Source: Pseudodesulfovibrio thermohalotolerans (GTDB lineage: Bacteria > Desulfobacterota > Desulfovibrionia > Desulfovibrionales > Desulfovibrionaceae). From it: DNA of 64,000 nt. Positions 24,189 to 35,948 of this stretch are shown piece after piece; position 1 is the first letter of the stretch; every line of letters begins with the position of its first letter. Position numbers and translations under genes: made by a program. The stretch lies in contig NZ_CP120635.1 of the NCBI RefSeq assembly GCF_021353295.2, positions 972,001 to 1,036,000 of the forward strand, written 5' to 3'. The notes below the pieces were generated by a model, which saw only the letters and a program-made list of their open reading frames with translations, did no database searches and was not told the origin of the DNA.

Positions 24189-25010
24189 TTAGAACGGGGA
24201 GACCGCGCGGTCTGAATCGGCGGATAGCATCATTCCGGCGATCTCCTTCAGAATCTTCGCGCCGGTCATGGCCGTGACACCGTTGAGGTCCCTGTCCGGG
24301 TTGAGCTCAACGATGTCCGCCCCGATCACGGGCGTGTCCAGGGCGTGGAGCACGTCCAGCAGGTCCCGGGTGGAGAGCCCGCCCGGTTCGTGGTGCGAGA
24401 CCCCGGGCGCAAAGGCCGGGTCCAGCGCATCCAGGTCCACGCTGACGTAGACCGGGGTGTCGAAGGCGAGCTTCGGCCAGGACGCCCGGTCGCGCATCTC
24501 CAGCCACTCGATGCCGAACTTTTCCTTTTGTTCCCTCTGGTGGCCGTTGGCCGTGCGGATGCCCACCGAGACGAGCCGGGCGCACAGCCCTTCCTCCATG
24601 ATCCGCGCAAACGGGCAGGCGTGGGAATGCGGGTTGCCCTCGAATTCGTGGTAGCAGTCCGGATGGGCGTCGAAATGCAGAATGGCGAAATCGCCCAATG
24701 TCCGCCCGAGGCCCTTGACCAGGGGATAGGTCACGGAGTGATCTCCGCCCAGGAAGATGGGCGTGGAGCCGTTTTTTGCCGCTTCGGCCGCGGTCTTCTC
24801 GATTATCGCGAAGGCCGCGGCCGGATCGTCGCCCAGCCCCGTCGCGCCCCTGTGTTCCAGCAGACCGTCCAGGCAATGGCCGGTCTCGGACCATAGGTTG
24901 GCCGAATCGCAGTGCAACGCCTCCACCAGGGCGAACGGTCCTTTTGCCGGGCCGCGCAGGTAGGAGGAGTTTCGGTCCAGCGGGACGCCGATGACGGGGA
25001 TACGCTTCAT
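24189..25010 (-). CDS. Arginase/agmatinase-family (ureohydrolase) enzyme, 273 aa
   Basis: All metal-binding motifs of ureohydrolases are present: GGDHSVTYP, FDAHPDCYHEF and SVDLDALDPAFAPGVSH. The family uses two Mn ions to split guanidino compounds such as agmatine, arginine or formiminoglutamate. The first-shell residues do not decide the substrate. The gene follows hslU by 13 bases on the same strand, so they are probably co-transcribed. Confidence 0.85.
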   Translation of the reverse strand: MKRIPVIGVPLDRNSSYLRGPAKGPFALVEALHCDSANLWSETGHCLDGLLEHRGATGLGDDPAAAFAIIEKTAAEAAKNGSTPIFLGGDHSVTYPLVKGLGRTLGDFAILHFDAHPDCYHEFEGNPHSHACPFARIMEEGLCARLVSVGIRTANGHQREQKEKFGIEWLEMRDRASWPKLAFDTPVYVSVDLDALDPAFAPGVSHHEPGGLSTRDLLDVLHALDTPVIGADIVELNPDRDLNGVTAMTGAKILKEIAGMMLSADSDRAVSPF

Positions 25011-25023
25011 GGCGGTTTAGAAC

Positions 25024-26409
25024 CTACAGGATGTAGCGCGACAGGTCGCGGTCTTCGACCACGTGGTCGAGCTGCTCCACCACGTAGTCGCGGTCGATGA
25101 CGACTTTGCTGCCGGATTTGTCCGGGGCCTCGTAGGAGAGGACGGCCAGGATTTTTTCCATGATGGTGTAGAGCCTGCGCGCGCCGATGTTTTCGGTCTC
25201 CTCGTTGATCTTTTCGGCCATGGCCGAGATCTCCTCAAGCGCTTCCCTGGTGTAGTCCACCTCCACGCCTTCGGTCTTGAGCAGGGCCTTGTACTGCACG
25301 GTCAGCGCGTTTTTCGGCTCGGTCAGAATTTTGTAGAACTCGGCCTTGTGCAGGGAGGCGAGTTCCTCGCGCAGGGGGAAGCGGCCCTGAAGCTCGGGGA
25401 TGAGGTCGGACGGCTTGGCGAAGTGGAACGCTCCGGCCGCGATGAAGAGGATGTGGTCGGTCTTGACCATGCCGTATTTGGTGTTGACCACGCTGCCTTC
25501 CACGATGGGCAGCAGGTCGCGCTGCACGCCTTCGCGGGACACGTCGGCCGAGCCGCCCCCGCTCTGGTCGTGGCGCGAGGCGATCTTGTCCATCTCGTCG
25601 ATGAACAGGATGCCCTGCTGTTCCACGCGCTCGCGGGCCAACTCGTTGACGGCGTCGGGGTCGATGAGCTTGTCGGCCTCCTCGTCGATGAGCAGTTGGA
25701 AGGCGTCCTTGATCTTCATCTTGCGGGCCTTGCGCTTGCCGGGGAACATGTTGGAGAAGGCGTTTTGCAGGTTGGAGCCCATCTCCTCCATGCCGGGGAT
25801 GGCCATGATCTCCACGCTCGCTCCGCTCTGGACCGTGACCTCCATCTCGACCTCGCGTTCGTCGAGCTGGCCCGAGCGGAACATCTGCCGGAATTTTTCG
25901 CGGGTGTTGTCCTCCTTGGGCGGTTCGATCTTCTCCACCTCGCCGTTCTGGCCGCCCGAGAAGAATCCCATGGGGCCAGCGGACTGCGGTTTCTTGCCCG
26001 GCAGGAGCAGGTCGAGGAGCCGTTCCTCGGCGTTCTTTTCGGCCTTGATGCGGACCTTTGCGGTCTCTTCCTTGCGGACCATGTTCACACCGATTTCCAT
26101 GAGGTCGCGGATCATGGACTCCACGTCGCGGCCCACATAGCCCACCTCGGTGAACTTGGTGGCCTCGACTTTGAAGAACGGGCAGTTGGTCAGCCGGGCC
26201 AGCCTGCGGGCGATTTCGGTCTTGCCCACGCCCGTGGGGCCCATCAGGATGATGTTCTTGGGCGCGATTTCGTCGCGCAACTCAGGGTCGAGCTGCTGTC
26301 TGCGCCAGCGGTTGCGCATGGCGATGGCGACCATCCGCTTGGCCGCTTCCTGGCCGATGATGTATTTGTCCAGTTCCGATACTATTTCACGCGGTGTCAG
26401 ATTGCTCAT
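25024..26409 (-). CDS. hslU: HslU, ATPase subunit of the HslUV protease
   Basis: An AAA+ unfoldase of normal length (461 aa): Walker [16 protein letters not shown] near residue 57, the I domain with acidic and Gln/Met-rich segments (~110-240), Walker [16 protein letters not shown], and the family C-terminal tail DLSRYIL that docks into HslV. It unfolds substrates for the peptidase encoded at 26666-27205. The gap to hslV is unusually long (256 bases) and filled with inverted repeats. Confidence 0.97.
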   Translation of the reverse strand: MSNLTPREIVSELDKYIIGQEAAKRMVAIAMRNRWRRQQLDPELRDEIAPKNIILMGPTGVGKTEIARRLARLTNCPFFKVEATKFTEVGYVGRDVESMIRDLMEIGVNMVRKEETAKVRIKAEKNAEERLLDLLLPGKKPQSAGPMGFFSGGQNGEVEKIEPPKEDNTREKFRQMFRSGQLDEREVEMEVTVQSGASVEIMAIPGMEEMGSNLQNAFSNMFPGKRKARKMKIKDAFQLLIDEEADKLIDPDAVNELARERVEQQGILFIDEMDKIASRHDQSGGGSADVSREGVQRDLLPIVEGSVVNTKYGMVKTDHILFIAAGAFHFAKPSDLIPELQGRFPLREELASLHKAEFYKILTEPKNALTVQYKALLKTEGVEVDYTREALEEISAMAEKINEETENIGARRLYTIMEKILAVLSYEAPDKSGSKVVIDRDYVVEQLDHVVEDRDLSRYIL

Positions 26410-26665
26410 GTGGATGCCTCCGGCGGCTTAAGCACCTTTTGGAAAAGGGTCTTAAGAATCTCCTAAACTTTTTTATCGCACGCCTGTCGGCGTGGGAGTG
26501 TTCTCGATTATATGGCACGTCTTTTCGAGGACGTACCCTCCACGCCGCTCTGTCGTCTGTTCAAGTTTCTCGTCCCTTCCAGGCGGCGTGACCCAAAAAG
26601 CTTTGAAGGGAGAGCGCGAGAGGCAAACTTTTTCGAAAGTTTCCCTCTCACATATTGGTCTCGAA
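26410..26665. repeat. Inverted-repeat-rich spacer between hslV and hslU
   Basis: The spacer contains several imperfect inverted repeats: CACGCCTGTCGGCGTGG near 26482, GGCACGTCTTTTCGAGGACGT near 26515, and GCAAACTTTTTCGAAAGTTTCC near 26625, with CTTTTGGAAAAGGG at the left. No gene is visible. The shape (AT-rich arms of AACTTTTT/AAAGTTT type next to a CGCC hairpin) resembles interspersed intergenic repeats I recall from Desulfovibrio genomes; the family assignment cannot be checked here. Confidence 0.5.
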
Positions 26666-27205
<540 letters not shown>

Positions 27206-27214
27206 GGATTCTCC

Positions 27215-27763
27215 TTACAGAATGTCTTCGGCGACGCGCGACCAAATGCGGAAGGCCGTCTCGCCGTGCAGGACCATGACCGCCTCGTTCACCAGCTCCG
27301 TTTCAAGCCCTTCCTTGAGGGTCTTGAGCGCGATGCGCGCCGCGTCCTCGACAGGGTAGCCGTAGACGCCGCAGGAGATGGCCGGGAAGGCCATGGTTCG
27401 GATGTCGTGTTGATGGGCGAGCCGCAGGCAGTTCCGGTAGGCGTTGCGGAGGAGCCCCGGCTCGTTGTTGACGCCGCCGCGCCAGATGGGGCCGACGGTG
27501 TGGATGATGTGAGGCGCAGGCAGATCGAAACCGGGGGTGATGACCGCCTCGCCGGGCGGCAGGGAGCCTCTTTCGCGGATGATCTCCCGGCAGGCAGTCT
27601 GGAGTCGGCGGATGCCCGAGGCGCGGTGGATGGCTCCGTCCACGCCGCCGCCCCCGGCCAGCTCGGAATTGGCCGCGTTGACGATGGCGTCCACGGTGAG
27701 CCGGGTGATGTCGCCTTCGCGGACGGAGAGCCGTCCGGGGCCTGCGCTCCATGTGTTCTGCAT
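27215..27763 (-). CDS. Macrodomain protein, likely O-acetyl-ADP-ribose deacetylase, 182 aa
   Basis: The macrodomain fold is obvious: [20 protein letters not shown], then [21 protein letters not shown]-like [14 protein letters not shown] and [17 protein letters not shown]. The MacroD-type Asn and Asp needed for hydrolysis are present. Such enzymes remove ADP-ribose or acetyl groups from ADP-ribosylated proteins or metabolites. It is the first gene of the macro-hslV-hslU-arginase run. Confidence 0.9.
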   Translation of the reverse strand: MQNTWSAGPGRLSVREGDITRLTVDAIVNAANSELAGGGGVDGAIHRASGIRRLQTACREIIRERGSLPPGEAVITPGFDLPAPHIIHTVGPIWRGGVNNEPGLLRNAYRNCLRLAHQHDIRTMAFPAISCGVYGYPVEDAARIALKTLKEGLETELVNEAVMVLHGETAFRIWSRVAEDIL

Positions 27764-27858
27764 GACGGTAGGAAAGGTAAGGCCTCTGTGCGAAATGGCA
27801 AGAGGGCCCCGGCCGGAAAACCTTTCTGCCGCTTTTGGATCGTGCTATGCTGGGAACA

Positions 27859-29028
27859 ATGAACAAGACTGAAACCATACTCCTTGTGGACGACCAGCCC
27901 GAGAATATCACCATAATGATCGAGGCGCTGCATTCGCAGTACACCCTGCTGGCGGCAACGGACGGAGCCTTCGCTCTGGAGCGGGCCGCGAGCGAGCCGA
28001 GGCCCGATCTGATTTTGCTGGATGTGATGATGCCCGGCATGAGCGGCCACGATGTTTGCAGCCGTCTCAAGTCCAACCCGGCGACGCAGGACATCCCGGT
28101 TATCTTCGTGACCTCCCTGGACGCCCCGGATGACGAGGCCAGGGGGCTGCGTCTGGGGGCCTCGGACTACATCACCAAGCCCATCAGCCCGCCGGTGGTC
28201 CAGGCCAGGGTCAGGACCCACCTCGACCTCAAGCGCGCCAGGGAGCAACTCCAGCGTCAGAACACGGCCCTGGAGGAACTGGTCCGTGAACGGACCGTTG
28301 AGGTGGTCGAGGCCCAGCGCGAGCGGGTGGAAAGCCTCAAGCATTTCGCGGCGGCCATGGCTCATCAGATTCGCAACCCGGTCATGTCCATTGGCGGCAT
28401 GGCGGGGCTGTTGCTGCGCAGGGCTCCTGAGGGCAGCAGGCTGGCCGATTACGCCGAGGCCGTGCGCGAGGACAGCCTGCGGCTGGAGAGTTTGGTGGGC
28501 GATGTCAGCGAGTACGTGTCCCTGTCGGCCGGGGCTTTTCACGAAGTTCGGGTCGAGGGGCTCGTGGAGGCGGCTTTGGCCCGTGCGCGGGAAGCCGTCG
28601 GTGAGCCTGAAAGGCTGCGTGTGGAGAGCGCATTGCAACCCGCTTTGGTCCGTGTGGATGAGCGGATCGTGGTCATGGCCCTCGCCGAGATCGCGATCAA
28701 CGCCCTTGAGTTTGGCGGGAACGGGGAAGTATGTTTGAGCATTCGCGGCGGCGCGGAGGCGGCGCCGGGCTGGGGCGGAGCTGACCGCGCCCGTTACGGC
28801 ATACAGTTAAGCGACGACGGGCCAGGGATCGACGGCGCGATTCTGCCCTATGTGACCGATCCTTTCTTTACCACCAAGGCGCGGGGGGTGGGCATGGGGC
28901 TGACCAAGGTTAAGCGGGTCGTCTGCGACGAGCACGGCGGAACCCTGCGGGTCGAATCCCCTGCAACGACTTCGGAAAAGGACGGCGGGCAGGGCACGTC
29001 GGTCCTGCTCGATCTGCCTTTGGCCTGA
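27859..29028 (+). CDS. Receiver domain-histidine kinase hybrid, 389 aa
   Basis: The N-terminus is a CheY-like receiver (ILLVDDQPENITIMIEAL, phosphoacceptor Asp in LILLDVMMPGMSG near residue 54, Lys in YITKPISPP). A coiled coil leads to a kinase with the H-box MAHQIRNPVMSIGGMAG and an ATPase domain (IQLSDDGPGI, FFTTKARGVGMGLTKVKRVV). No membrane helix: a cytosolic kinase driven by an upstream phosphodonor. Its target is unknown. The ATG at 27859 gives a normal receiver start. Confidence 0.85.
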   Translation: MNKTETILLVDDQPENITIMIEALHSQYTLLAATDGAFALERAASEPRPDLILLDVMMPGMSGHDVCSRLKSNPATQDIPVIFVTSLDAPDDEARGLRLGASDYITKPISPPVVQARVRTHLDLKRAREQLQRQNTALEELVRERTVEVVEAQRERVESLKHFAAAMAHQIRNPVMSIGGMAGLLLRRAPEGSRLADYAEAVREDSLRLESLVGDVSEYVSLSAGAFHEVRVEGLVEAALARAREAVGEPERLRVESALQPALVRVDERIVVMALAEIAINALEFGGNGEVCLSIRGGAEAAPGWGGADRARYGIQLSDDGPGIDGAILPYVTDPFFTTKARGVGMGLTKVKRVVCDEHGGTLRVESPATTSEKDGGQGTSVLLDLPLA

Positions 29029-29035
29029 GAAAGTC

Positions 29036-30925
29036 CTATCCCTTGGCGGGCGACTGCAATTCCGCGCTCAGACCGGCCTCGGCCTGTCCTTCGCTCTTTA
29101 CCTGGGCGATGGCCTCGGCATAGGCCAGGAAAACGTCGTCGCGGTTGATGAGACCGAGGATGTCCGACGTGTCGGTCTTGGAGACCACCGGAATCTGGCC
29201 GTAGTCCGTGTTCACGAAGCGAAGCAGTGCCTGATAGAGGTCGTAGTCCGGTCGGACGTAAACCGGCCGCGACATGAGATCGCGTACCACCACCAGGTCG
29301 TGCAGGTCCTCCTCGAACATCCAGTTGCGCACGTTGTGGATGGAGACCATGCCCACGTAGCTGCCGTCCTCCCCGCGAACCGGGAAGTAGAACTGGTCCG
29401 AGTTGGCGATGATGTCGGTCAGGGCCTTGAGAGTGGTGCCTTCCTCCAGGACGATGACGTCGCCCGGGGTGTAGAAGTCCGAGACCTGCATCTGTTCCAG
29501 GATGTTGATGGTCGCGTCCTCGGTGTGGGCCGGGGAGTCGAACTTGTTTTCGGCCTGGTGCTCGTAAAGCGAGTAGTTGCGGCCGAGCACGATGCACAGG
29601 GCCGAGGCGAGCATGAGGGGCGCGAGCAGGCCGTAGCCCTGGGTCAGCTCGGTGACCATGATGAGCGGGCCGATGGGGGCGTTGGCGACTCCGGCGAAGA
29701 AGGCGGCCATGCCCACGAGGATGTACGCGCCGGGCTGGGTGACGATGTTCGGGAAGAAGTGATGGCCGATCTTGCCGACCAGGCCGCCGGACATGCCGCC
29801 CACGAACAGGGCGGGCGCGAACATGCCGCCGGACATGCCCGAACCGATGGTCACGGAGGTGGCCAGGGTCTTGCCGATGATGATGTAGCACATGCCGAGC
29901 GCGGGAATCTGGCCGAGGATGGCCAGTTCGAGCCAGCCGTAGCCGCCGGACAGGATGCCGCCGGTGACCAGACCGTGGGTGGCGGTGTAGGGGTACAGGA
30001 TGCCCAAAAGTCCCATGGCCAAGCCGCCGAGGCCCATGGACCAGACCAGTCCGATCTTCTCCTTGAGGGGGAAGAAGACATGGTATTTAATGGTGTAGAA
30101 GGTCTTGACGTAGAGCCAGCCGACGCCCGCGCAGACAAAGGCGAGCAGGGCGTAGAAGATCAGCTCGCGCGGGTCATGGAAGGTGAAGCGCGGGATGGCG
30201 AAGATGGGATCGGTGCCGTAGAAGAAGGTGAAAATGGAGTAGGAGACTACCGAACTCATGACCGAGGGCAGGATGGCCTCGGATTCGAAGTCTTCGCGGT
30301 AGATGACCTCCACGGCGGTCAATGCGCCGCCCAACGGCGCGCGGAAAATGGCTCCCAGGCCGCCCGCTGCGCCCGAGAGCAGGAGCATCCGGCGTTCCTT
30401 GGCGGACATGTCCAGGATTTTTGCCATCCAGGAGCCCACGCCCGCGCCCATCTGCGTGATGGGGCCCTCGCGTCCGGCGGAGCCGCCCGATGCGATGGTC
30501 AGGACCGAGCACAGTCCCTTGATGATGGCGACGCGGGCTTTGATGATGCCGCCCTGGTTGTGGAAGGCATTGATGGTCGCGTCCGTGCCGTCGGTGCCGC
30601 CGTTGATGGTCTCGGGGATGAAGGTCTTGACCAGCCAGCCGGTAAGCAGGGCCGTGCCCGTGGTGAATGCCGGGATGACCCAGGGCCGGTACTGTCCGGC
30701 CGGGCCTTCGAAGATGCCTTCGCCTGCCGGTTCCGGGGAGACGATGCCCGCCAGGTTGTGCTGGATGAAGAACTTGCCCGCCTCCACTAGCCAGAAGAAG
30801 CCCACGGCCACGAGGCCCGACAGGGCGCCAACGACCACGCCGATGACCAGCCAGCGAAAGGAGGTCACCGTGCGGTAGGATTTGACGAATTCTTTCCAGT
30901 AGTTAATCAGGCGGTGGAAAGGCAT
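29036..30925 (-). CDS. ClC-family chloride channel/antiporter with CBS pair, 629 aa
   Basis: The membrane part (~residues 20-450) carries the anion-pathway motifs GSAGREGPITQMG (with the gating Glu) and GSGMSGGMFAPALFVGG, plus the GVANAPIG region. The C-terminal part has two CBS domains (~460-600; e.g. DLMSRPVYVRPDYDLYQALL) that usually sense nucleotides. The presence of the gating Glu allows Cl/H exchange. ribF ends only five bases away from its start on the same strand, so they may share a transcript. Confidence 0.92.
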   Translation of the reverse strand: MPFHRLINYWKEFVKSYRTVTSFRWLVIGVVVGALSGLVAVGFFWLVEAGKFFIQHNLAGIVSPEPAGEGIFEGPAGQYRPWVIPAFTTGTALLTGWLVKTFIPETINGGTDGTDATINAFHNQGGIIKARVAIIKGLCSVLTIASGGSAGREGPITQMGAGVGSWMAKILDMSAKERRMLLLSGAAGGLGAIFRAPLGGALTAVEVIYREDFESEAILPSVMSSVVSYSIFTFFYGTDPIFAIPRFTFHDPRELIFYALLAFVCAGVGWLYVKTFYTIKYHVFFPLKEKIGLVWSMGLGGLAMGLLGILYPYTATHGLVTGGILSGGYGWLELAILGQIPALGMCYIIIGKTLATSVTIGSGMSGGMFAPALFVGGMSGGLVGKIGHHFFPNIVTQPGAYILVGMAAFFAGVANAPIGPLIMVTELTQGYGLLAPLMLASALCIVLGRNYSLYEHQAENKFDSPAHTEDATINILEQMQVSDFYTPGDVIVLEEGTTLKALTDIIANSDQFYFPVRGEDGSYVGMVSIHNVRNWMFEEDLHDLVVVRDLMSRPVYVRPDYDLYQALLRFVNTDYGQIPVVSKTDTSDILGLINRDDVFLAYAEAIAQVKSEGQAEAGLSAELQSPAKG

Positions 30926-30930
30926 GAGGC

Positions 30931-31914
30931 TTACCTGACCTCCGGGGCGCGGCCGAAAACCGGCTGGGTCAGTTTGATGGCCGCTTCGGGCTGGGCCAGA
31001 ATCTGGCGGCCCAGCTCGACATCCCTGGCGATGCGGTCCTTGAGTTCTTCCAGGCTGCCGAACTTTTTCTCATCGCGGATTCGCTGCACGAAATGGACCC
31101 GGATATCGGTCCCGTAGATGTCGCCGGAAAAGTCGAGCAGGTGCGCTTCCACGGAGATGGCGTCGTTGCCGAAGGTCGGGTTCCGGCCGATGTTGGCCAC
31201 GCCCTCGTACACTGCGCCGTCCACTTCGGCCCAGACGGCGTAGACGCCGAGCTTGGGGAAGAGTTCGTCAACCAGCTTGAGGTTGGCCGTGGGGAAGCCG
31301 AGGAGCTTGCCGCCGCGGTTCATGCCGTGCACCACCTCGCCCTTGACCTGGTAGAACCGGCCGAGCAGGGGCCGCACGGCCCAGACGTGGCCCGCCTGGA
31401 CCAGGTCGCGGATGCGGGTGGAGGAAACGATGGCGTTGTCGATGGTCACGGGGTCGAGTCTGTCCACGGTAAATCCGTATTTGTCGCCGAGGCCGCACAG
31501 GGTCTCGAAGTTTCCGGCCCGTCCCTTGCCCAGGTGGTAGTCGTAGCCGATAATCATGTCCCGCACGCTCAGCCCGTCCACAAGGTAGGTCTTGACGAAT
31601 TCCTCGGGAGAGAGCCGCGCCATGTCCATATTGAATTCGAGCAGCAGGCAGACCTGCGGTCCGTGCTGGGAGATGAGCGCCAGCTTCTGTTCGGTCAGGG
31701 TGATGAATGGGGGGGTGCGGTCATTGCGAAGCACCCGCAGCGGGTGCGGATCGAAAGTGACGACGACACTGGTGAGATCACGGGCCTTGGCGCGCTCGCA
31801 GGTCAACGCGATGAGCTTTTGGTGGCCTTTGTGGACTCCGTCGAAATTGCCGATGGTCACGCATGACCCGGCGATGACGTCCCGGATGTCCTGAATGGTC
31901 CTTGCGACGATCAT
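30931..31914 (-). CDS. ribF: Bifunctional riboflavin kinase / FAD synthetase
   Basis: The N-terminal adenylyltransferase domain shows TIGNFDGVHKGHQKLI and the closing ISSTRIR-like VSSTRIRDLVQAG; the C-terminal kinase domain shows GKLLGFPTANL and VANIGRNPTFG. Length (327 aa) is normal. It makes FMN and then FAD, needed among others by the flavin subunits of the Rnf complex encoded at the right of the window. Confidence 0.95.
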   Translation of the reverse strand: MIVARTIQDIRDVIAGSCVTIGNFDGVHKGHQKLIALTCERAKARDLTSVVVTFDPHPLRVLRNDRTPPFITLTEQKLALISQHGPQVCLLLEFNMDMARLSPEEFVKTYLVDGLSVRDMIIGYDYHLGKGRAGNFETLCGLGDKYGFTVDRLDPVTIDNAIVSSTRIRDLVQAGHVWAVRPLLGRFYQVKGEVVHGMNRGGKLLGFPTANLKLVDELFPKLGVYAVWAEVDGAVYEGVANIGRNPTFGNDAISVEAHLLDFSGDIYGTDIRVHFVQRIRDEKKFGSLEELKDRIARDVELGRQILAQPEAAIKLTQPVFGRAPEVR

Positions 31915-31980
31915 GTTATGGGCGTTCCTGTGTAAAAAAAGTGCAACCTACGCCAAAACACCCCGGGGCACAAGGGCAGG

Positions 31981-33417
31981 TTATTTGCCCAGGTCGGTGC
32001 GGGCCTTGATGGCCTCGTCCAGTTCCTTGATCCGGTCCTTTTGCCCCTGGTCTTGCGCCAGCGAATCGGCTCGATTCATGAATTCCTTGGCCCGTTTGAG
32101 GTTCATGGAGTAGAGGGCGGCGTAAGCCAGATGCAGGTTTCCGCCGAAAGGGTCTCCGGATTCGCCGAGGATCATGCCCAGGTGGTGATGGACTTCCCAA
32201 TCCTCGGGCACCAGTTCGTTGACCTTGCGCATATTCTTTTCGGCCTGGGCATACTGCTTGGCCTCGGCCTGGAGACGCGCCAGGTAGAACAGGGCCATGG
32301 CATCCCCCTTGTCGAGGATGACCGCCTTTTGCAGCAGAGCCGCGGCGCGGTCGGGCCGCCCCGTCTTGAAGAAGAATATGCCCGCCTCGCGAACCACCAG
32401 GGGATCGTTATTGTCCAGGGAAAGGGCCTTTGAAAATGCCTTCTCGGCCTCATCGATTTTTTTCAGCCGTTCGAGGGTGATCCCCCGGCCCACGTAGTCC
32501 ATGGGCGTGTAGTCGCTTTCCTTTTTGTCGTCCCAGTAGGCGAGGGCGGTGTTTGCCGGGGACATGCGCGACCGGATCAGTACCTGGACCCGCATCAGCC
32601 GGGTGTTGTCGTCCTTGCGTTCGAGAAATTCCTTGGGCATTCGCGCAATGCGGTCGTGCAGGTAGGTGATTCGTTCCTCTGTCCCGGGGTGGGTGGACAG
32701 GTAGCTCGGCATGGCCGAGCTGTTGTCGTACCATTTGTTCTTGAGCATGATCTGGAATGTTCCGGGCATCCCCTCGGGGTTGTATCCCGCCTTGACCAGG
32801 GAGTTCAGGCCCACATGGTCCGCCTCGCGCTCGTCCTCCTGGGAGTAGTGGAGCATGGCCGCCGTGGCCGCGCCCTGGGAGCCGAGCACGAGGGCCTGGC
32901 CAGCCTGGGCTGCGTCCTCTCCTCCGGCGGCGACGCCGAGCAGCAGACCGGCCAACATGCCGGCCGTGGAGAGCAGGGCTATTTTTTTCTGTTTTTCTAT
33001 GCGGTTGACCACATGCCGCTGGGAGACGTGCGCCAACTCGTGAGCTATGACCCCCGCCAGTTGCGATTCGGTTTCGACCGACTGGATCAACCCCGTAAAG
33101 ATATAGATGTATCCGCCGGGAATGGCGAAGGCGTTGATGAGCGGGTTGGCGATGACCGCGCTCTTGACGCGGAAGGGCATGGGCCTGGTGCCCGTGACCA
33201 CTCTGGCCACCACGTCGCCCACGTAGTCGGTGATGTACGTGTCGCCCACCATGTTTTGTTGGGCGCGGATTATCTTGTCGAAGTCGCGGCCCATCTTGTT
33301 CTCGTCGCGAAGGGTCAGCTTGTTGCCCAGCAGGTTGGCGCGGGCGGTCGCGGCGGGTGTCAGCACGAGCAACAGGGCGGCCAGCAGGGCCGGATATATG
33401 CCGAAGGGAATACGCAT
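31981..33417 (-). CDS. Periplasmic M48 metalloprotease with TPR repeats (BepA-like), 478 aa
   Basis: A signal peptide (MRIPFGIYPALLAALLLVL, cleaved near TARA) leads to an M48 peptidase: zinc motif VIAHELAHVSQRHVV and the third ligand in EDEREADHVGLN. After ~residue 290 follow TPR repeats (AEKAFSKALSLDNNDPLVV, DRAAALLQKAVILDKGDAM). This is the layout of BepA/YfgC, which takes part in outer-membrane protein quality control. The ATG at 33417 gives the signal peptide; an earlier ATG would hide it. Confidence 0.9.
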   Translation of the reverse strand: MRIPFGIYPALLAALLLVLTPAATARANLLGNKLTLRDENKMGRDFDKIIRAQQNMVGDTYITDYVGDVVARVVTGTRPMPFRVKSAVIANPLINAFAIPGGYIYIFTGLIQSVETESQLAGVIAHELAHVSQRHVVNRIEKQKKIALLSTAGMLAGLLLGVAAGGEDAAQAGQALVLGSQGAATAAMLHYSQEDEREADHVGLNSLVKAGYNPEGMPGTFQIMLKNKWYDNSSAMPSYLSTHPGTEERITYLHDRIARMPKEFLERKDDNTRLMRVQVLIRSRMSPANTALAYWDDKKESDYTPMDYVGRGITLERLKKIDEAEKAFSKALSLDNNDPLVVREAGIFFFKTGRPDRAAALLQKAVILDKGDAMALFYLARLQAEAKQYAQAEKNMRKVNELVPEDWEVHHHLGMILGESGDPFGGNLHLAYAALYSMNLKRAKEFMNRADSLAQDQGQKDRIKELDEAIKARTDLGK

Positions 33418-33704
33418 GTCGCCATAGTAATCATTTGTCGGCTCAAGGCAACCATGGGCCGTTTGCTGCACAATGTGCGAACAATGCGTTCATCCGCCCG
33501 GGAAGACGGAGAGTATGTATTTCTTTCTTGCGGGCGGGGGAGCGCCGTGAAAAAAGGCCCCGCCGAAAAAACGGCGGGGCCTTTGCATTGTTCTCTTTGA
33601 GCGGAATGGCCGCGCATTTTCCCGGGGGCATTTTGCAGCCGAGCTGGCCGCGCAAGGATGACGCCCCGGAAGAATGTCCGGACGGACCGCTGTGGGAAGT
33701 TTTC
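33418..33704. other. Gap between rho and the M48 gene (no gene)
   Basis: It holds the rho terminator (33550-33584) and the promoter region of the M48 gene. No supportable reading frame or RNA was seen. Confidence 0.5.
33550..33584 (-). terminator. Rho-independent terminator after rho
   Basis: A 13-bp perfect stem (AAAGGCCCCGCCG with CGGCGGGGCCTTT) with a six-base loop, followed on the minus strand by a T run, 120 bases past the rho stop. Confidence 0.9.
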
Positions 33705-35063
<1,359 letters not shown>

Positions 35064-35350
35064 GTCGGAAATTCTTGTTGAGGTTTTCGAAATTAAATCA
35101 AAAGGAACGAAGGAAAACGGTATTGTGGTGCGGCGTGAGCGCCGCGCTTGACGTCGTACTCGGGATGTCGCGTATGAACCGGTCCGGTCGGATGGTTCGG
35201 GTGTGAGGAAACGGGAGCATACCTCTCGTTAGAAGTTGCGCTAACAGCCTCGGGGACGACTCAAAAACCAAATGGGAGTGGGATAAACTGAACGCCGCGA
35301 TGCGGCACAAGGAGCCAGTTACCTTAAACAAAGGACCTTGACAAGTCCTG
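35064..35350. other. rho 5' leader region
   Basis: A 287-base gap between carD and rho with hairpins such as GTGCGGCGTGAGCGCCGCGC near 35130 and no supportable gene. rho genes are commonly controlled by Rho-dependent attenuation in their leader; the same is likely here but not shown. Confidence 0.4.
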
Positions 35351-35866
35351 CTAGTCGTTTTTCTCCTGCGCGGCGATGACATCGGCAAACATTTCGTTGA
35401 TGTCGTCCTTGATTGCCTCCTGATCGCGGTCCAGGGAGTAGGCAAGCTCCATCGAGACAAGGCCCATGGCCTGTTCGAGCAGGCGGCGTTCGCCGAAGGA
35501 CAGTTCCTTGTCCTTGCCGATGAGGAAAAGCTCCTTGAGAACGTAGGCAACGTCGGCCAGATCGCCGCTCTTGAGCTTTTCGGAATATTCGCGGTAACGC
35601 CGGTTCCAGTTCTGGCCGGTGTAGCCGGTGAATCCGGTGCGGTCATTGAGGGATTCGAATATCTCCTGGCCCACTTCGGCGGGACAGACGCAGCGCAAGC
35701 CCACGTTTTCGGCGTTGGCAACGGGTACCATGAGAGTCACGTTGTTGCTCAAGATCCGGACTATGTAAAAATCGGCTCTGACGCCGCCGATCTCCTGGGA
35801 TTCGACGCGTTCGACACGTCCCACGCCCTGGGAGGGATACACAACCAATTCATTGACCTTGAACAC
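35351..35866 (-). CDS. carD: CarD/CdnL-family RNA polymerase-binding regulator, 171 aa
   Basis: The N-terminal RNA-polymerase interaction domain (FKVNELVVYPSQGVGRVERV, then DFYIVRIL and VTLMVPVANAE) and the helical C-terminal domain with the conserved Trp (NWNRRYREYSEKLKSGD) are complete. CarD stabilises open complexes at many promoters. It sits between pth and rho, all on the minus strand. Confidence 0.92.
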   Translation of the reverse strand: MFKVNELVVYPSQGVGRVERVESQEIGGVRADFYIVRILSNNVTLMVPVANAENVGLRCVCPAEVGQEIFESLNDRTGFTGYTGQNWNRRYREYSEKLKSGDLADVAYVLKELFLIGKDKELSFGERRLLEQAMGLVSMELAYSLDRDQEAIKDDINEMFADVIAAQEKND

Positions 35867-35948
35867 TTGGACCTCAGTTCTTGAAAAGACTACTAAAAAA
35901 TATTCGACAGACAGACATCATACCGAAAAGAGCGGGAAGAGTCCACGA

